Shown: piece by piece, positions 17,820 through 26,401 of the stretch | How positions within the stretch are numbered: position 1 is the first letter of the stretch | How the letters are laid out: every line of letters begins with the position of its first letter | Source: Lachnospiraceae bacterium | Lineage (GTDB): Bacteria > Bacillota > Clostridia > Lachnospirales > Lachnospiraceae | DNA: 51,747 nt | Assembly (NCBI GenBank): GCA_015058015.1 | Contig: SVDM01000017.1 | Location: 1 to 51,747 of the forward strand | Direction: 5' to 3' | Notes under the pieces: model-generated | What the model was told of the DNA's origin: nothing | Database searches by the model: none | The model's input: only the letters and a program-made list of their open reading frames with translations | Position numbers and translations under genes: made by a program

Positions 17820-18644
17820 ATGGCTATTTATGTAATGGGAGAGATACACGGTTGTTTTAAAGAATTTGCTTCGATGATGAAGCGGATTAATGCCGGAGAA
17901 AAGGATAGAATACTCCTGGTTGGAGACTATATTGACAGGGGGCCAAGCAGCTTCGAGATGCTTAAGTGGTTGGAGAAGCGCCCGAAAAATGTCTTCCCAG
18001 TTAAGGGCAATCATGATGTTGACTATGCTACATACATAAAGATTCTGCGCCACTTAGATGCCAGAGAAGAACTGCATACTAATCCTGATTCCCCTGAGGA
18101 CATGAAGGTTTTATATGACACTGCGGTGGAGATAACTTCCAATCCGGGGGAGACGGAGCTTGCAGACCTTATGGCGTCCATAGACGATTTTGATAAATTC
18201 GGGACCATAGCAGAGATAATGAAGAAACATAAGGCAACCCTCAGGCAGTTTAATGACTGGGCCTTTATGCTAGCCAGCTACCCTTACTACTACAGGTTCA
18301 AGTACAAGGAGAAAGAGATAGTGGTAGTTCACGCGGGATATGCTCCGGCTGTAACGGATATTCCCGGTAAATACCATGGTCTGGAGGACTTCTATTTACA
18401 CGCAAGAGAAGAGAGCATCCGATTTGGCGGGTTTGAAGGAGGCATAGTGGTTGCGGGACACACCCCCACCATTGCTAAGAAGATGTATTGTTTTACAGAA
18501 GGACGAATATTTAAACATATAAACGAAGACAAGAACTGCACTTTCTATAACGTGGATTGCGGCTGTGCTTACAGAGAAGTAACACCCTACGGTAGAATGT
18601 GCTGTCTTCGTATAGATGATGAAGTGGTGTATTACGGAGATTAG
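17820..18644 (+). CDS. Calcineurin-like metallophosphoesterase
   Basis: A 274-residue phosphoesterase of the PrpA/ApaH-like serine/threonine phosphatase group. Motifs seen: GEIHG (residues 7-11, normally GDxHG), GDYIDRG, GNHD, HAG and GHTP, which together bind two metals. The first motif has Glu in place of the usual Asp. I chose ATG 17820 behind AGAAGAGGG; the frame opens earlier at 17766 without a good site. The next regulator starts about 10 bases after this stop, so the two are cotranscribed. It could be a protein phosphatase or a dinucleotide hydrolase. Confidence 0.87.
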   Translation: MAIYVMGEIHGCFKEFASMMKRINAGEKDRILLVGDYIDRGPSSFEMLKWLEKRPKNVFPVKGNHDVDYATYIKILRHLDAREELHTNPDSPEDMKVLYDTAVEITSNPGETELADLMASIDDFDKFGTIAEIMKKHKATLRQFNDWAFMLASYPYYYRFKYKEKEIVVVHAGYAPAVTDIPGKYHGLEDFYLHAREESIRFGGFEGGIVVAGHTPTIAKKMYCFTEGRIFKHINEDKNCTFYNVDCGCAYREVTPYGRMCCLRIDDEVVYYGD

Positions 18645-18654
18645 GAGAAATATT

Positions 18655-20202
18655 TTGAGCAAGACAGTATTTGGGACGGACATTTTCCTGAATATGCAGA
18701 TGATAGTTGACGATCTTGAGGATGATTATAATATAACTTTTTATCATGCAAATAAGCGATCCGTCCTTGTGACACCGGAGATTTACTACGGGCAGAAGGA
18801 ACTTAAGGAAGATGTCCTTTATGTTGCGGAAGCGGAGGTATTTGAAAAATACCCCATACATAAGAATGGCATCAGCAGTATATGTGTAGGTGATATGGGG
18901 ACTTTTGAAGAAGACCCCGGCTATTCCATAATAGTAATAGGAGATATAGTTAACTGGCAGGAGATTTATAACAAGATTCAGAGGATATTTATCAGATACT
19001 CATCATGGAACAGAAGGCTTCTGGATATTCTTGAAGGCGGAGGCGGATTATATGAGCTGTGCGTTGCAGGTGTGGATTTTTTCCGCAATCCCTTGTATGT
19101 CCACGATGAGAATTTTAATATACTGGCCATGCCCATGTGGGTTGTGGGGATGAATGATTTTGTCATTGATGAGAATACCGGCAACGCTTTGGTTCCATTG
19201 CCTACCCTAAAGAGGCTTAAAGGAAACCCGGAGTATATCAAAACCCTGTCTACCCACAAGGCTTGTATATGGAATCCCAAGCATAATTCCCACAGGGTTA
19301 TATATGTGAATATCTGGACTAAAGAAGGAAGATACTGTGGAAGGGTTTTAATCCAGGAACTGAACACCTCCTTTAAACCCAGCGATTTCAAGGCGGCAGA
19401 GCATTTTGCCAAGATTCTTTCAATGGCATTTGAGAGAAACCTGTTCAAGACCAATAACGTTACCACCTTTGAGGAGTTGCTACGGGGTCTTTATAAGGGT
19501 AAATCTTATGAAGATTCTTATCTGAAGAATCGTATGAAGATGGTGGGATGGAAGAAAAACCACGATTACATATGTTTCGTTACCGATGCGGCTGTTGGGG
19601 ACAACAGTATAATCTCCCATAAAAAGATATGTTCTACAGTCGGAATGATTATAAAGGAGAGCTTCTCTTTTGCAGAAAAGGATAGGGTATATACTATTTG
19701 CAATCTTTCCTTATCGGGACTTAAAGAGAAGGAATGTAAGGAGCATTTTGAGCATATATGTGACAGCTTCTATACCCATTCCGGGGGCAGTATGGTATTT
19801 GGCGATTTATGGCGCTTTACCGATTATATAAAGCAGGCGGCCAAAGCCTTAGAGACCATGGACATGGAGGGGGAAAGCAGAACCCTTCTATTCTCGGAAG
19901 GCGTGTTGGATTATATTCTGGGGCATTTTAAGGATGAATTTGATTCGGATATGGTATGCTCTCGGGCGGTAATGAAGCTTAGAGAGACCGATGATGCCAA
20001 CAAAACTGACTATTTCGAGACCTTAAAACGTTATCTTGATAATGGAATGCAGCAGACCTTGACGGCGGATGAGCTTTTTATTCACAGAAGCACCCTGATA
20101 TATCGAATTAAGAAGATAGAAGAGATGACAGGAATTGACTTAAATGATGCCGATACAAGATTGTTTATTCAGATTTCCATGCGATTATATGAGAATCAAT
20201 AA
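18655..20202 (+). CDS. PucR/CdaR-type transcriptional regulator, second copy
   Basis: A 515-residue regulator. The C-terminal HTH of the PucR/CdaR class is clear: LKRYLDNGMQQTLTADELFI then HRSTLIYRIKKIEEMTGIDL. The N-terminal half is a sensor region of unknown ligand. I favour the TTG at 18655, which has AGGAGAAA 5 bases upstream; an in-frame ATG at 18616 lies inside the phosphoesterase gene and lacks a site. It closes the catabolic island and shares its operon with the phosphoesterase. Its targets may include the island genes, but no operator was recognised. Confidence 0.85.
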   Translation: MSKTVFGTDIFLNMQMIVDDLEDDYNITFYHANKRSVLVTPEIYYGQKELKEDVLYVAEAEVFEKYPIHKNGISSICVGDMGTFEEDPGYSIIVIGDIVNWQEIYNKIQRIFIRYSSWNRRLLDILEGGGGLYELCVAGVDFFRNPLYVHDENFNILAMPMWVVGMNDFVIDENTGNALVPLPTLKRLKGNPEYIKTLSTHKACIWNPKHNSHRVIYVNIWTKEGRYCGRVLIQELNTSFKPSDFKAAEHFAKILSMAFERNLFKTNNVTTFEELLRGLYKGKSYEDSYLKNRMKMVGWKKNHDYICFVTDAAVGDNSIISHKKICSTVGMIIKESFSFAEKDRVYTICNLSLSGLKEKECKEHFEHICDSFYTHSGGSMVFGDLWRFTDYIKQAAKALETMDMEGESRTLLFSEGVLDYILGHFKDEFDSDMVCSRAVMKLRETDDANKTDYFETLKRYLDNGMQQTLTADELFIHRSTLIYRIKKIEEMTGIDLNDADTRLFIQISMRLYENQ

Positions 20203-20207
20203 AAAAA

Positions 20208-20237
20208 GGTACTTTCCCTGCGGGAAGTACCCTATTT
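20208..20237. terminator. Bidirectional terminator
   Basis: GGTACTT-CCC pairs with GGGAAGTACC (one bulged base) around TGC, flanked by an A run on the left and TATTTTTAT on the right. It separates the convergent PucR-type gene and the cyclic-nucleotide-binding-domain gene. Confidence 0.85.
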
Positions 20238-20741
20238 TTATATGTTGTCGGAATCGAAAGTAATGTCTGAGACCTCTAAGTTCTCTTTTTTCATAAGGAA
20301 CTCTTTTGCCAGGCCGCTTGCCCGAACCTTATTTCGCCATGCTTCTAAAGCTTCTTTGTTCTTCTTATCCGCCACCATTTGCGCTAAGTCATTGGATAAA
20401 AGCTCAATGTTCATCTTCAAACTGTACATGGTATCACCCATGTGGCGCATTATGGCAATGATGTCTTGAGGATTCTTCTGTATATAACCGATGAGATCTC
20501 TGGCGGTAATCCGAAGAAGAGAACCGTCGGAGTACATCACGATGGTGTAGATTGCCGGCTTTGAAGAAAGCAGGCCCAGTTCTCCGAAGTAAGAGCCTTC
20601 AGATAAGATACCAACGAAGGTCTCCTTGTCTGTACCGTAGCCTACATAGACCTCGGCCTTACCGGATTCAATCTTGTACATATCCATATTTACTTCGCCC
20701 TCTTGGACGATTACCATACCTTCTGAAACTGGTAAAAGCAT
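20238..20741 (-). CDS. Stand-alone cyclic-nucleotide-binding-domain protein
   Basis: A 167-residue protein made of one CRP-type beta-roll (about 5-115) and a helical tail; there is no helix-turn-helix, so it is not a CRP/FNR regulator. The phosphate-binding cassette reads EGSYFGELGLLSSKPAIYT: FGEL is kept, but the Arg that normally contacts the cyclic phosphate is not in its usual place. Nucleotide binding is therefore uncertain. I chose the ATG at 20741, which has AAGGGGGG 6 bases upstream, over the upstream ATG at 20759. It may be a signalling adaptor. Confidence 0.8.
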   Translation of the reverse strand: MLLPVSEGMVIVQEGEVNMDMYKIESGKAEVYVGYGTDKETFVGILSEGSYFGELGLLSSKPAIYTIVMYSDGSLLRITARDLIGYIQKNPQDIIAIMRHMGDTMYSLKMNIELLSNDLAQMVADKKNKEALEAWRNKVRASGLAKEFLMKKENLEVSDITFDSDNI

Positions 20742-20843
20742 ATTTATCCCCCCCTTCATTACATTTTCTCGTGTAATCGGTATGACGTCAAGTCTTTTGT
20801 TTTCAGTTTTTTCATTTAGTTCACAAATTGTTCACAAAAAATA

Positions 20844-20870
20844 TTAGCACTCACCCTTGACGAGTGCTAA
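20844..20870. promoter_or_regulatory. CIRCE operator (HrcA binding site)
   Basis: TTAGCACTC-N9-GAGTGCTAA is a perfect match to the CIRCE inverted repeat bound by the heat-shock repressor HrcA. It overlaps the -35 box of the hsp20 promoter. Confidence 0.97.
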
Positions 20871-20885
20871 CAAAGGTGGTATAAC
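20857..20885 (+). promoter_or_regulatory. hsp20 promoter embedded in CIRCE
   Basis: TTGACG, 17-base spacer, TATAAC. The -35 box lies inside the CIRCE spacer and right arm, so HrcA binding would block RNA polymerase directly. The transcript would have a leader of about 85 bases. Confidence 0.75.
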
Positions 20886-20977
20886 ATACTTGTAAAGAGA
20901 AAGAGCAAAGAAAAGCTCTAATACAATAAAAATGATAATAACGGTTATGACCGCTAAGATTTAAGGAGGAATGACAT

Positions 20978-21421
20978 ATGTTGATGCCTAGTTTATTTGG
21001 AGAGAATTTATTTGATGACTTTTTTGATGACTTTGCACGTCCTACAAAACACGTTGCAAGATGCGTAACTCCGTCCACTGCGGTAATGAAAACAGATATT
21101 AAGGAAAACGAAGAAGGATTCGAGCTTGCCATCGATCTTCCGGGATATAAGAAAGAAGATGTTCAGGCTGAACTTAAAGACGGATATCTTACCATAACAG
21201 CAACACGCAAGTCAGAGGAGGAGAACTCCGACAAGAAGAGCGGATACCTCCGTCGTGAGAGATACTTCGGAACCAGCAGCAGAAGCTTCTACGTAGGAGA
21301 GGCTCTTGAGGAAGGCGATATCAAGGCTAAATTTGCAGATGGCGTACTTCATGTAGCTGTTCCTAAGAAGGAAGTTAAACCACAGGTTGAAGAAAAGAAG
21401 CTTATAGCTATTGAAGGTTAA
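20978..21421 (+). CDS. Small heat shock protein Hsp20/alpha-crystallin family
   Basis: ATP-independent holdase chaperone that binds unfolding proteins in the cytosol. The 147-residue protein has the usual short N-terminal arm (MLMPSLFGENLFDDFFDDF), an alpha-crystallin domain around 35-135, and the consensus A-x-x-x-n-G-v-L motif as FADGVLHVAVPK. The start follows TAAGGAGG. Expression is under a promoter overlapped by a perfect CIRCE element, so it is repressed by HrcA and induced on heat or protein-folding stress. It is monocistronic. Confidence 0.97.
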   Translation: MLMPSLFGENLFDDFFDDFARPTKHVARCVTPSTAVMKTDIKENEEGFELAIDLPGYKKEDVQAELKDGYLTITATRKSEEENSDKKSGYLRRERYFGTSSRSFYVGEALEEGDIKAKFADGVLHVAVPKKEVKPQVEEKKLIAIEG

Positions 21422-21465
21422 TTTACAAGAATTGTTCCATATACTCCCTCTTTCATTTGATAAAA

Positions 21466-21492
21466 CCCCCGAGGTCTTCCTCGGGGGTTTCG
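21466..21492 (+). terminator. Terminator of hsp20
   Basis: CCCCCGAGG pairs perfectly with CCTCGGGGG around TCTT, followed by TTT. Confidence 0.9.
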
Positions 21493-21573
21493 TGGACTTA
21501 TTCGATGTGTTGCTTTTAAACTTTCGTTGGAGTACAATTATGCTATGAGAATACGCGTAAAGGAGCAGGTATT

Positions 21574-22851
21574 ATGCTGGCATCAACACTAAAACAACAG
21601 TTTGAAGCATCGCAACATGATAAGCGTTTGGCAGAACTATATGTAGACCCTGTCATCATTGATTTCCAAAGGACAAGATATATCAGTGCCCTGAATGAAT
21701 TCATAAAAATATGGGGGGATCAATCGGTTGAAATATTAAGTGCACCGGGACGAAGTGAAGTATGTGGTAATCATACGGATCATCAAAAGGGAATGGTGCT
21801 GGCTGCTGCGGTTAACATGGACATTATAGCAATTGCTGCGGCAACGGAAGGCAAAGAAGTCCACATGGTAAGTAAAGGCTACGGTGAGATTAAAGTTAAT
21901 CTTTCAAGCCTTTCTGCTGACAAAAGAGAAGAAGGCAAAACAGAAAGTCTGATTCGCGGTGTGGCGGCAGGTCTGGCTGTAAGAGATTTTAACGTAGGGG
22001 GCTTTAATGCCTATGTTACCAGTCAGGTTCCGGCGGGAGCAGGACTTTCTTCATCGGCAGCATTTGAAGTACTGGTAGGCAATATATTTGCGGTACTACA
22101 TAACAATAATAGAATTAAACCGGTAACCATAGCCCAGGTGGGTATGGAGGCAGAGAATAAGTTCTTTGGCAAGCCCTGTGGACTAATGGACCAGATGACA
22201 TCATCAATAGGCGGTTTGGTGCATATAGACTTTGAGAATCCTGACAACCCCAAGACTTTGGCAGTTGACGTAGATTTTGATAGTTTCGATTACAGCATGT
22301 GTATCGTGGATACCAAGGGGTCTCATTCAGATTTGACAGATGATTATGCGGCCATTCCTGCAGAGATGAAAAAGGTGGCTAAGTTTTTTGATAAGGAAGT
22401 ATTAAGAGAAGTTTCGGAAGAGGACTTCTATAAGAATATAAATGAAATCAGAAAATTTGCAGGGGATCGGGCAGTGCTTCGTGCCATTCACTGGTTCGAT
22501 GAAGAAAAACGAGTTGTCCGGGAAGTTGAAGCCCTTCAGGATGATAACTTTACCGCATTTGACAATTATGTCAGGGAGTCTGGACAGTCATCATACAGGT
22601 TGTTGCAGAACGCATACAGTTCCAAGAATTCAGCAGCACAGGGCATTTGCATTGGAATAGCCATGACGGAAAGAATTCTGGGACATAAAGCTGGATGCAG
22701 AATCCATGGCGGAGGTTTCGCCGGAACAATTCAGGTGTTTGTTCCCAATAGCAAGGTGCCGGGTTACAAGAAAGAGATAGAGAAGCTCTTCGGGGAAGGC
22801 TCCTGTCATGTGCTTAAGGTTCGCAATCCCGGTGGATGCAAAGTAGTATAA
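21574..22851 (+). CDS. galK: Galactokinase, clostridial variant
   Basis: Phosphorylates galactose to galactose-1-phosphate at the entry of the Leloir pathway. The 425-residue GHMP kinase is slightly longer than the E. coli enzyme because of an N-terminal extension of about 45 residues. Signature 1 is APGRSEVCGNHTDHQKG, where the common form is GRxNLIGEHTDYxxG; the ATP loop is VPAGAGLSSSAAFEV; the third motif is GCRIHGGGFAGTIQVF. The Glu-to-Asn change before HTD appears to be a feature of a clostridial subgroup rather than a lesion. No galT or galE is adjacent. ATG follows AAAGGAG. Confidence 0.9.
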   Translation: MLASTLKQQFEASQHDKRLAELYVDPVIIDFQRTRYISALNEFIKIWGDQSVEILSAPGRSEVCGNHTDHQKGMVLAAAVNMDIIAIAAATEGKEVHMVSKGYGEIKVNLSSLSADKREEGKTESLIRGVAAGLAVRDFNVGGFNAYVTSQVPAGAGLSSSAAFEVLVGNIFAVLHNNNRIKPVTIAQVGMEAENKFFGKPCGLMDQMTSSIGGLVHIDFENPDNPKTLAVDVDFDSFDYSMCIVDTKGSHSDLTDDYAAIPAEMKKVAKFFDKEVLREVSEEDFYKNINEIRKFAGDRAVLRAIHWFDEEKRVVREVEALQDDNFTAFDNYVRESGQSSYRLLQNAYSSKNSAAQGICIGIAMTERILGHKAGCRIHGGGFAGTIQVFVPNSKVPGYKKEIEKLFGEGSCHVLKVRNPGGCKVV

Positions 22852-22876
22852 ATAGTTGAAATTGATTACGTAAATT

Positions 22877-22911
22877 AAGGGTTATTATCAAAAGGTAGTA
22901 GCCCTTTTTTT
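22877..22911 (+). terminator. Terminator of galK
   Basis: AAGGGTTATTA pairs (with G-U pairs) with TAGTAGCCCTT, followed by TTTTT. Confidence 0.8.
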
Positions 22912-22957
22912 ACATTGTCATTTTGTGCACAAAATTTAAACAAATATGCATAAATGA

Positions 22958-22985
22958 TTGAAAATTCGAGGGACTATGATATAAT
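22958..22985 (+). promoter_or_regulatory. Promoter of the chemotaxis receptor gene
   Basis: TTGAAA, 16-base spacer, extended -10 TGATATAAT; about 60 bases before the ATG at 23045. Confidence 0.65.
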
Positions 22986-23044
22986 ATGGCTTAAGTGAGA
23001 AATTCTTGCAACAATTTTATAATAATTATAAAAGGGGGATAACT

Positions 23045-25099
23045 ATGAAACGTGGAAGTTTGATACTAAAGATAGCGTTCATTATCGGAATCATCGCTAC
23101 TTTAGGTGTATGCGCTGAGGCAGCGTTGTCATCTATGCGTATTTCCGGAATCATGGAAGATAGTTCGAAGAAAAGTCTTGCAGACATTGTTTCTTCCAAG
23201 TCAGAGACTATCAGAGAGTATGTAGACCAACAGTTTAGAATTCTTGATGCATATAGCATGGAAGAATCAATGGCTGCTTTAATCAGCAAAGACGGTGATA
23301 ATCCTGAGGCGGCAATAAAGGCACAGGAATACACCCAGAAGCTTTCAAAGAGCATTACTAATCTTGACAGTTTGCTTTACATGAGCTATGAAGGTAAGGC
23401 TTATTGCCATAATGTACCGGATCTTGTGGGATATCAGAGTGATCCCGATACGGTATCTATGATTCAGGGATTGTATTGGCAGAATCCGCCCAATCCTCAG
23501 TATTCAATGACAGCAGTTGCTTCACCGGCAACAGGAAGTGTAACTCTTTTATTCTCCAAGTCATTGTACACCCCCGAATCAAAACCGGCAGGTTATGTTG
23601 CTTTAGGACTTACATCCGCTAAGCTTGAGGAGCTTTTAGGCGGCGTTAAGCTTAGCCCGAATCAGGAGATTGAAGTTGTAACCGTAAGAGACGGCGAAGC
23701 AACATCTATATATGATACAGATAAAGAACTTGTAACCACAGTCCTTGAAAAAGGACCTATGGCTGAACTTGCCAAGACAATGGCAGGAGGAAAGATTGAT
23801 GAAACAGGTTCTATAAGCTATACAAGCAGCTACACAGGCAAGAATATGCTTGGAAGTTACCAGTATATGCCGGAGTACGGCTGGATACTATTTGTTGCAT
23901 CTGATACAGACAGCCTCTACTCACAGGCAGGAGGTGCCGTAGTTCAGCTTTGGATTATAGCAGCTATAGTACTTGTGGTTATAGTAGTAATCTCCGCTCT
24001 TGTTATAAGAATGTTCTTAAGGCCTCTTAGAAATGTATCCGATGCCCTTAACAAGGTTGCAGGTTACGACCTTAATGTTGAAGGCGAAATCGAGAGATAT
24101 AAGGGTAAGAGTGATGAAATCGGTGTACTTGCCAATGCTACGGGAAGCGTGGTAACCATGTTGAAGGATGCTGTTACAGTTCTTCGAAACAGCAGCAGTT
24201 CTCTTAACGGAAGCTCCGGTAACCTTGACGATACATCCAAGAAGCTTATTAATGTATCCACGGAGAATACGGCTATTACCGAGAACTTCTCCGCAAGTAT
24301 CGAGCAAACCACCAATGCAATTAAGATGGTTGAGGACGAAATCAACAAGATTGTGGCTTTGGTTGACGATGTTGGCCAGAAAGTTCGTCAGGGAGAGACC
24401 CATTCAGAAACCCTTATTGCAAATGCTCAGGATATGAATGATAAGGTTACAAGCAATATCGATTCCAATGTTGAAACCATGGATCAGACAGTTATGGCTA
24501 TGGAAGAGGCAATGGAGAGCTTGAAGGCTGTTGAAAAGATTAACGAACTTGCGGATGCCATCATGGATATTACATCCCAGACCAACCTCCTGTCCCTTAA
24601 CGCTTCAATTGAGGCCGCAAGAGCAGGTGAGGCAGGTAAAGGCTTCGCGGTTGTTGCAAACGAGATTGGCCAGTTAGCAGATCAGTCTAAGAATACAGCC
24701 ATGAACATTCAGCAGATTGTTGAAGAAAGCAATCAGGCGGTTGAAAATGTCAAAGCTCAGGTTAACAAGCTTATCGAGTACATGAAGGGTGACGTAACCA
24801 CTACATACGAAGGCTTCGCAGAGCAGAGCCGTGAATACAGCGAGGGAATCGAAGTTATTCGTACAACCGTTAATGAAATCGGTAATGCAATGAATGATCT
24901 GGGAGAATCCATTAATGAAATCGCCAAGGAAATCGCTGCAGTATCCGATGCTTCGGAGGAAAACAGCAACGGTGTAAATGACATCATTCAGAAGAATGAA
25001 GAGACAACCCAGATTACAATTGATATCGAGAAACTTGCTGAAAACAGCAGAGCTGACGCAGACAATCTCGGAGATATTGTAAACAAATTCAGATTCTAA
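23045..25099 (+). CDS. Methyl-accepting chemotaxis protein
   Basis: A 684-residue transmembrane receptor. Order: transmembrane helix at about 6-28, an extracellular Cache-type sensor (about 30-290), a second helix at about 298-322 ([20 protein letters not shown]), a HAMP linker, and a long cytoplasmic coiled coil. The signalling hairpin [20 protein letters not shown] with [13 protein letters not shown] is the universal kinase-contact tip. Start at 23045 follows AAAGGGGG; the frame opens 13 codons earlier without a site. It has its own promoter and terminator and no chemotaxis kinase nearby. The ligand is unknown; dCache sensors often bind amino acids or organic acids. Confidence 0.93.
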   Translation: MKRGSLILKIAFIIGIIATLGVCAEAALSSMRISGIMEDSSKKSLADIVSSKSETIREYVDQQFRILDAYSMEESMAALISKDGDNPEAAIKAQEYTQKLSKSITNLDSLLYMSYEGKAYCHNVPDLVGYQSDPDTVSMIQGLYWQNPPNPQYSMTAVASPATGSVTLLFSKSLYTPESKPAGYVALGLTSAKLEELLGGVKLSPNQEIEVVTVRDGEATSIYDTDKELVTTVLEKGPMAELAKTMAGGKIDETGSISYTSSYTGKNMLGSYQYMPEYGWILFVASDTDSLYSQAGGAVVQLWIIAAIVLVVIVVISALVIRMFLRPLRNVSDALNKVAGYDLNVEGEIERYKGKSDEIGVLANATGSVVTMLKDAVTVLRNSSSSLNGSSGNLDDTSKKLINVSTENTAITENFSASIEQTTNAIKMVEDEINKIVALVDDVGQKVRQGETHSETLIANAQDMNDKVTSNIDSNVETMDQTVMAMEEAMESLKAVEKINELADAIMDITSQTNLLSLNASIEAARAGEAGKGFAVVANEIGQLADQSKNTAMNIQQIVEESNQAVENVKAQVNKLIEYMKGDVTTTYEGFAEQSREYSEGIEVIRTTVNEIGNAMNDLGESINEIAKEIAAVSDASEENSNGVNDIIQKNEETTQITIDIEKLAENSRADADNLGDIVNKFRF

Positions 25100-25117
25100 G
25101 CAAGTTAGAAATAATAA

Positions 25118-25153
25118 AAGCCGGATACCGTGGGTGGTATCCGGCTTAATTTT
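25118..25153. terminator. Bidirectional terminator between MCP and apt
   Basis: AAGCCGGATACC pairs perfectly with GGTATCCGGCTT around GTGGGT, flanked by an A-rich run and AATTTTC. Confidence 0.9.
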
Positions 25154-25156
25154 CAT

Positions 25157-25681
25157 TTATTCGCCTTCATAGGTAATGACGGAGGCTACGTCACAGTTCT
25201 TAAGCTTTTCTCTGCCTTTAAGGTCTACAAGCTCAATCAAAAAGATTATCTTGGCTATCTCGCCGCCTAATTCCTCCACAAGTTCTCTGGCAGCCTTGAT
25301 GGTTCCTCCTGTTGCTAAGAGGTCATCAACAAGAACAACCCTTTGCCCCTTCTTGATGGAATCCTTATGCATCTCTATAGCTGTGGTGCCATATTCCAAC
25401 GCATATTCCTTGGTTATAGTCTCTCTGGGCAACTTACCCTTCTTTCTGGCAAGAACAAAGGGCTTATGAAGCTTATATGCAATGGGAGCCCCCAGAACAA
25501 ATCCCCTTGCTTCCGCACCTACCAGAACGTCAAAGTCCACGCCGTCAAGGAGCTTTATCATCTCGTCAATAGCAAGGGCAAATCCGTCGGCATCCTGCAA
25601 TACCGAGGTTATATCTCTAAACATTATTCCCTTCTTCGGAAAGTCGGGTATTGTAGATACATAGTCTTTAAGTCTTTTCAT
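25157..25681 (-). CDS. apt: Adenine phosphoribosyltransferase
   Basis: Salvages adenine with PRPP to AMP. The 174-residue protein has the standard length. It contains the N-terminal IPDFPKKGIMFRDIT hood motif, EARGFVLGAPIAY, and the PRPP-binding loop VVLVDDLLATGGTIKAA near residues 121-137. The ATG is preceded by AGGAGGATCTCAC reading the minus strand. It stands alone here, without the relA neighbour common in other Bacillota. Confidence 0.97.
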   Translation of the reverse strand: MKRLKDYVSTIPDFPKKGIMFRDITSVLQDADGFALAIDEMIKLLDGVDFDVLVGAEARGFVLGAPIAYKLHKPFVLARKKGKLPRETITKEYALEYGTTAIEMHKDSIKKGQRVVLVDDLLATGGTIKAARELVEELGGEIAKIIFLIELVDLKGREKLKNCDVASVITYEGE

Positions 25682-25806
25682 GTGAGATCCTCCTATCGCT
25701 ATTTATAATATCACATTTGGCCTGGGATTTTTTCAAAAAGTTGCAGATGAGGCTTAATTTGTTTAAAATTAAGAAGAATAAATACCTTAAAAAGGAGGAG
25801 AAGGTT

Positions 25807-26283
25807 ATGAAGTTTAAATATGCGAGAATTCAAGGAAGAGAGCTGGCAGAGAACACTATGTATGCCAAAGGAATATTCTCTATGTGCTGGAGCCTTATTC
25901 AGAAAGATGTTATGGATGAAGAGGACAGAGATCTCTTCATGGAGATTGATAAATGGTTTGCGGAGATACTTCCCTGGCCTCCGCCATGTATGAGGCGAGA
26001 GAATGTGGTATGCTTCTTCAAGACAGAGAATACTGATGAAATGATGCGTCTTATAGGACCGGCCATGTGGCTTCTGGAAAAATACAATCATCCCTTCTTC
26101 CTTGTATATACCAACAACCCGGGGGAGATAATCTATGAGGATGATTATCAGGTTGTGGTAAAGGCAGGGGAGCCGCTTATTATTGAAGGGCCTCAACCCT
26201 CATGGAGTGATAATGTGCCGGAGGAATTCATCGGCAGTGAGACAGGAACCCTTGGTCAGAAGGATGATTCTTCTGACGCCTGA
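25807..26283 (+). CDS. Hypothetical protein
   Basis: I do not recognise this 158-residue protein. It is soluble, acidic at the C terminus, and has aromatic-rich segments (MCWSLIQKDV, EILPWPPPCMRRENVVCFF, MWLLEKYNHPFFLVYTNNPG). The ATG at 25807 has a strong AAAGGAGGAG site; the longer frame from 25717 has none. There is no signal peptide. It precedes the MoxR operon by 118 bases in the same direction, but a separate promoter (TGCTATAAT near 26330) lies between. Confidence 0.75.
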   Translation: MKFKYARIQGRELAENTMYAKGIFSMCWSLIQKDVMDEEDRDLFMEIDKWFAEILPWPPPCMRRENVVCFFKTENTDEMMRLIGPAMWLLEKYNHPFFLVYTNNPGEIIYEDDYQVVVKAGEPLIIEGPQPSWSDNVPEEFIGSETGTLGQKDDSSDA

Positions 26284-26401
26284 TTTTAAGTTCACAAATT
26301 CTTCAAACATAGTCGGAAGATATTCTGCTATAATGAATCCGGTGCGCAAGGTGCGCCTATGCAGTAAGCACTGTTAGAGTGTAATAGAAAGAGGAGTAAT
26401 A

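Noticed and set aside
24674-25156. Minus-strand 160-codon frame opposite the chemotaxis receptor
   Set aside because: It mirrors the conserved signalling domain and shows no protein-like features of its own.
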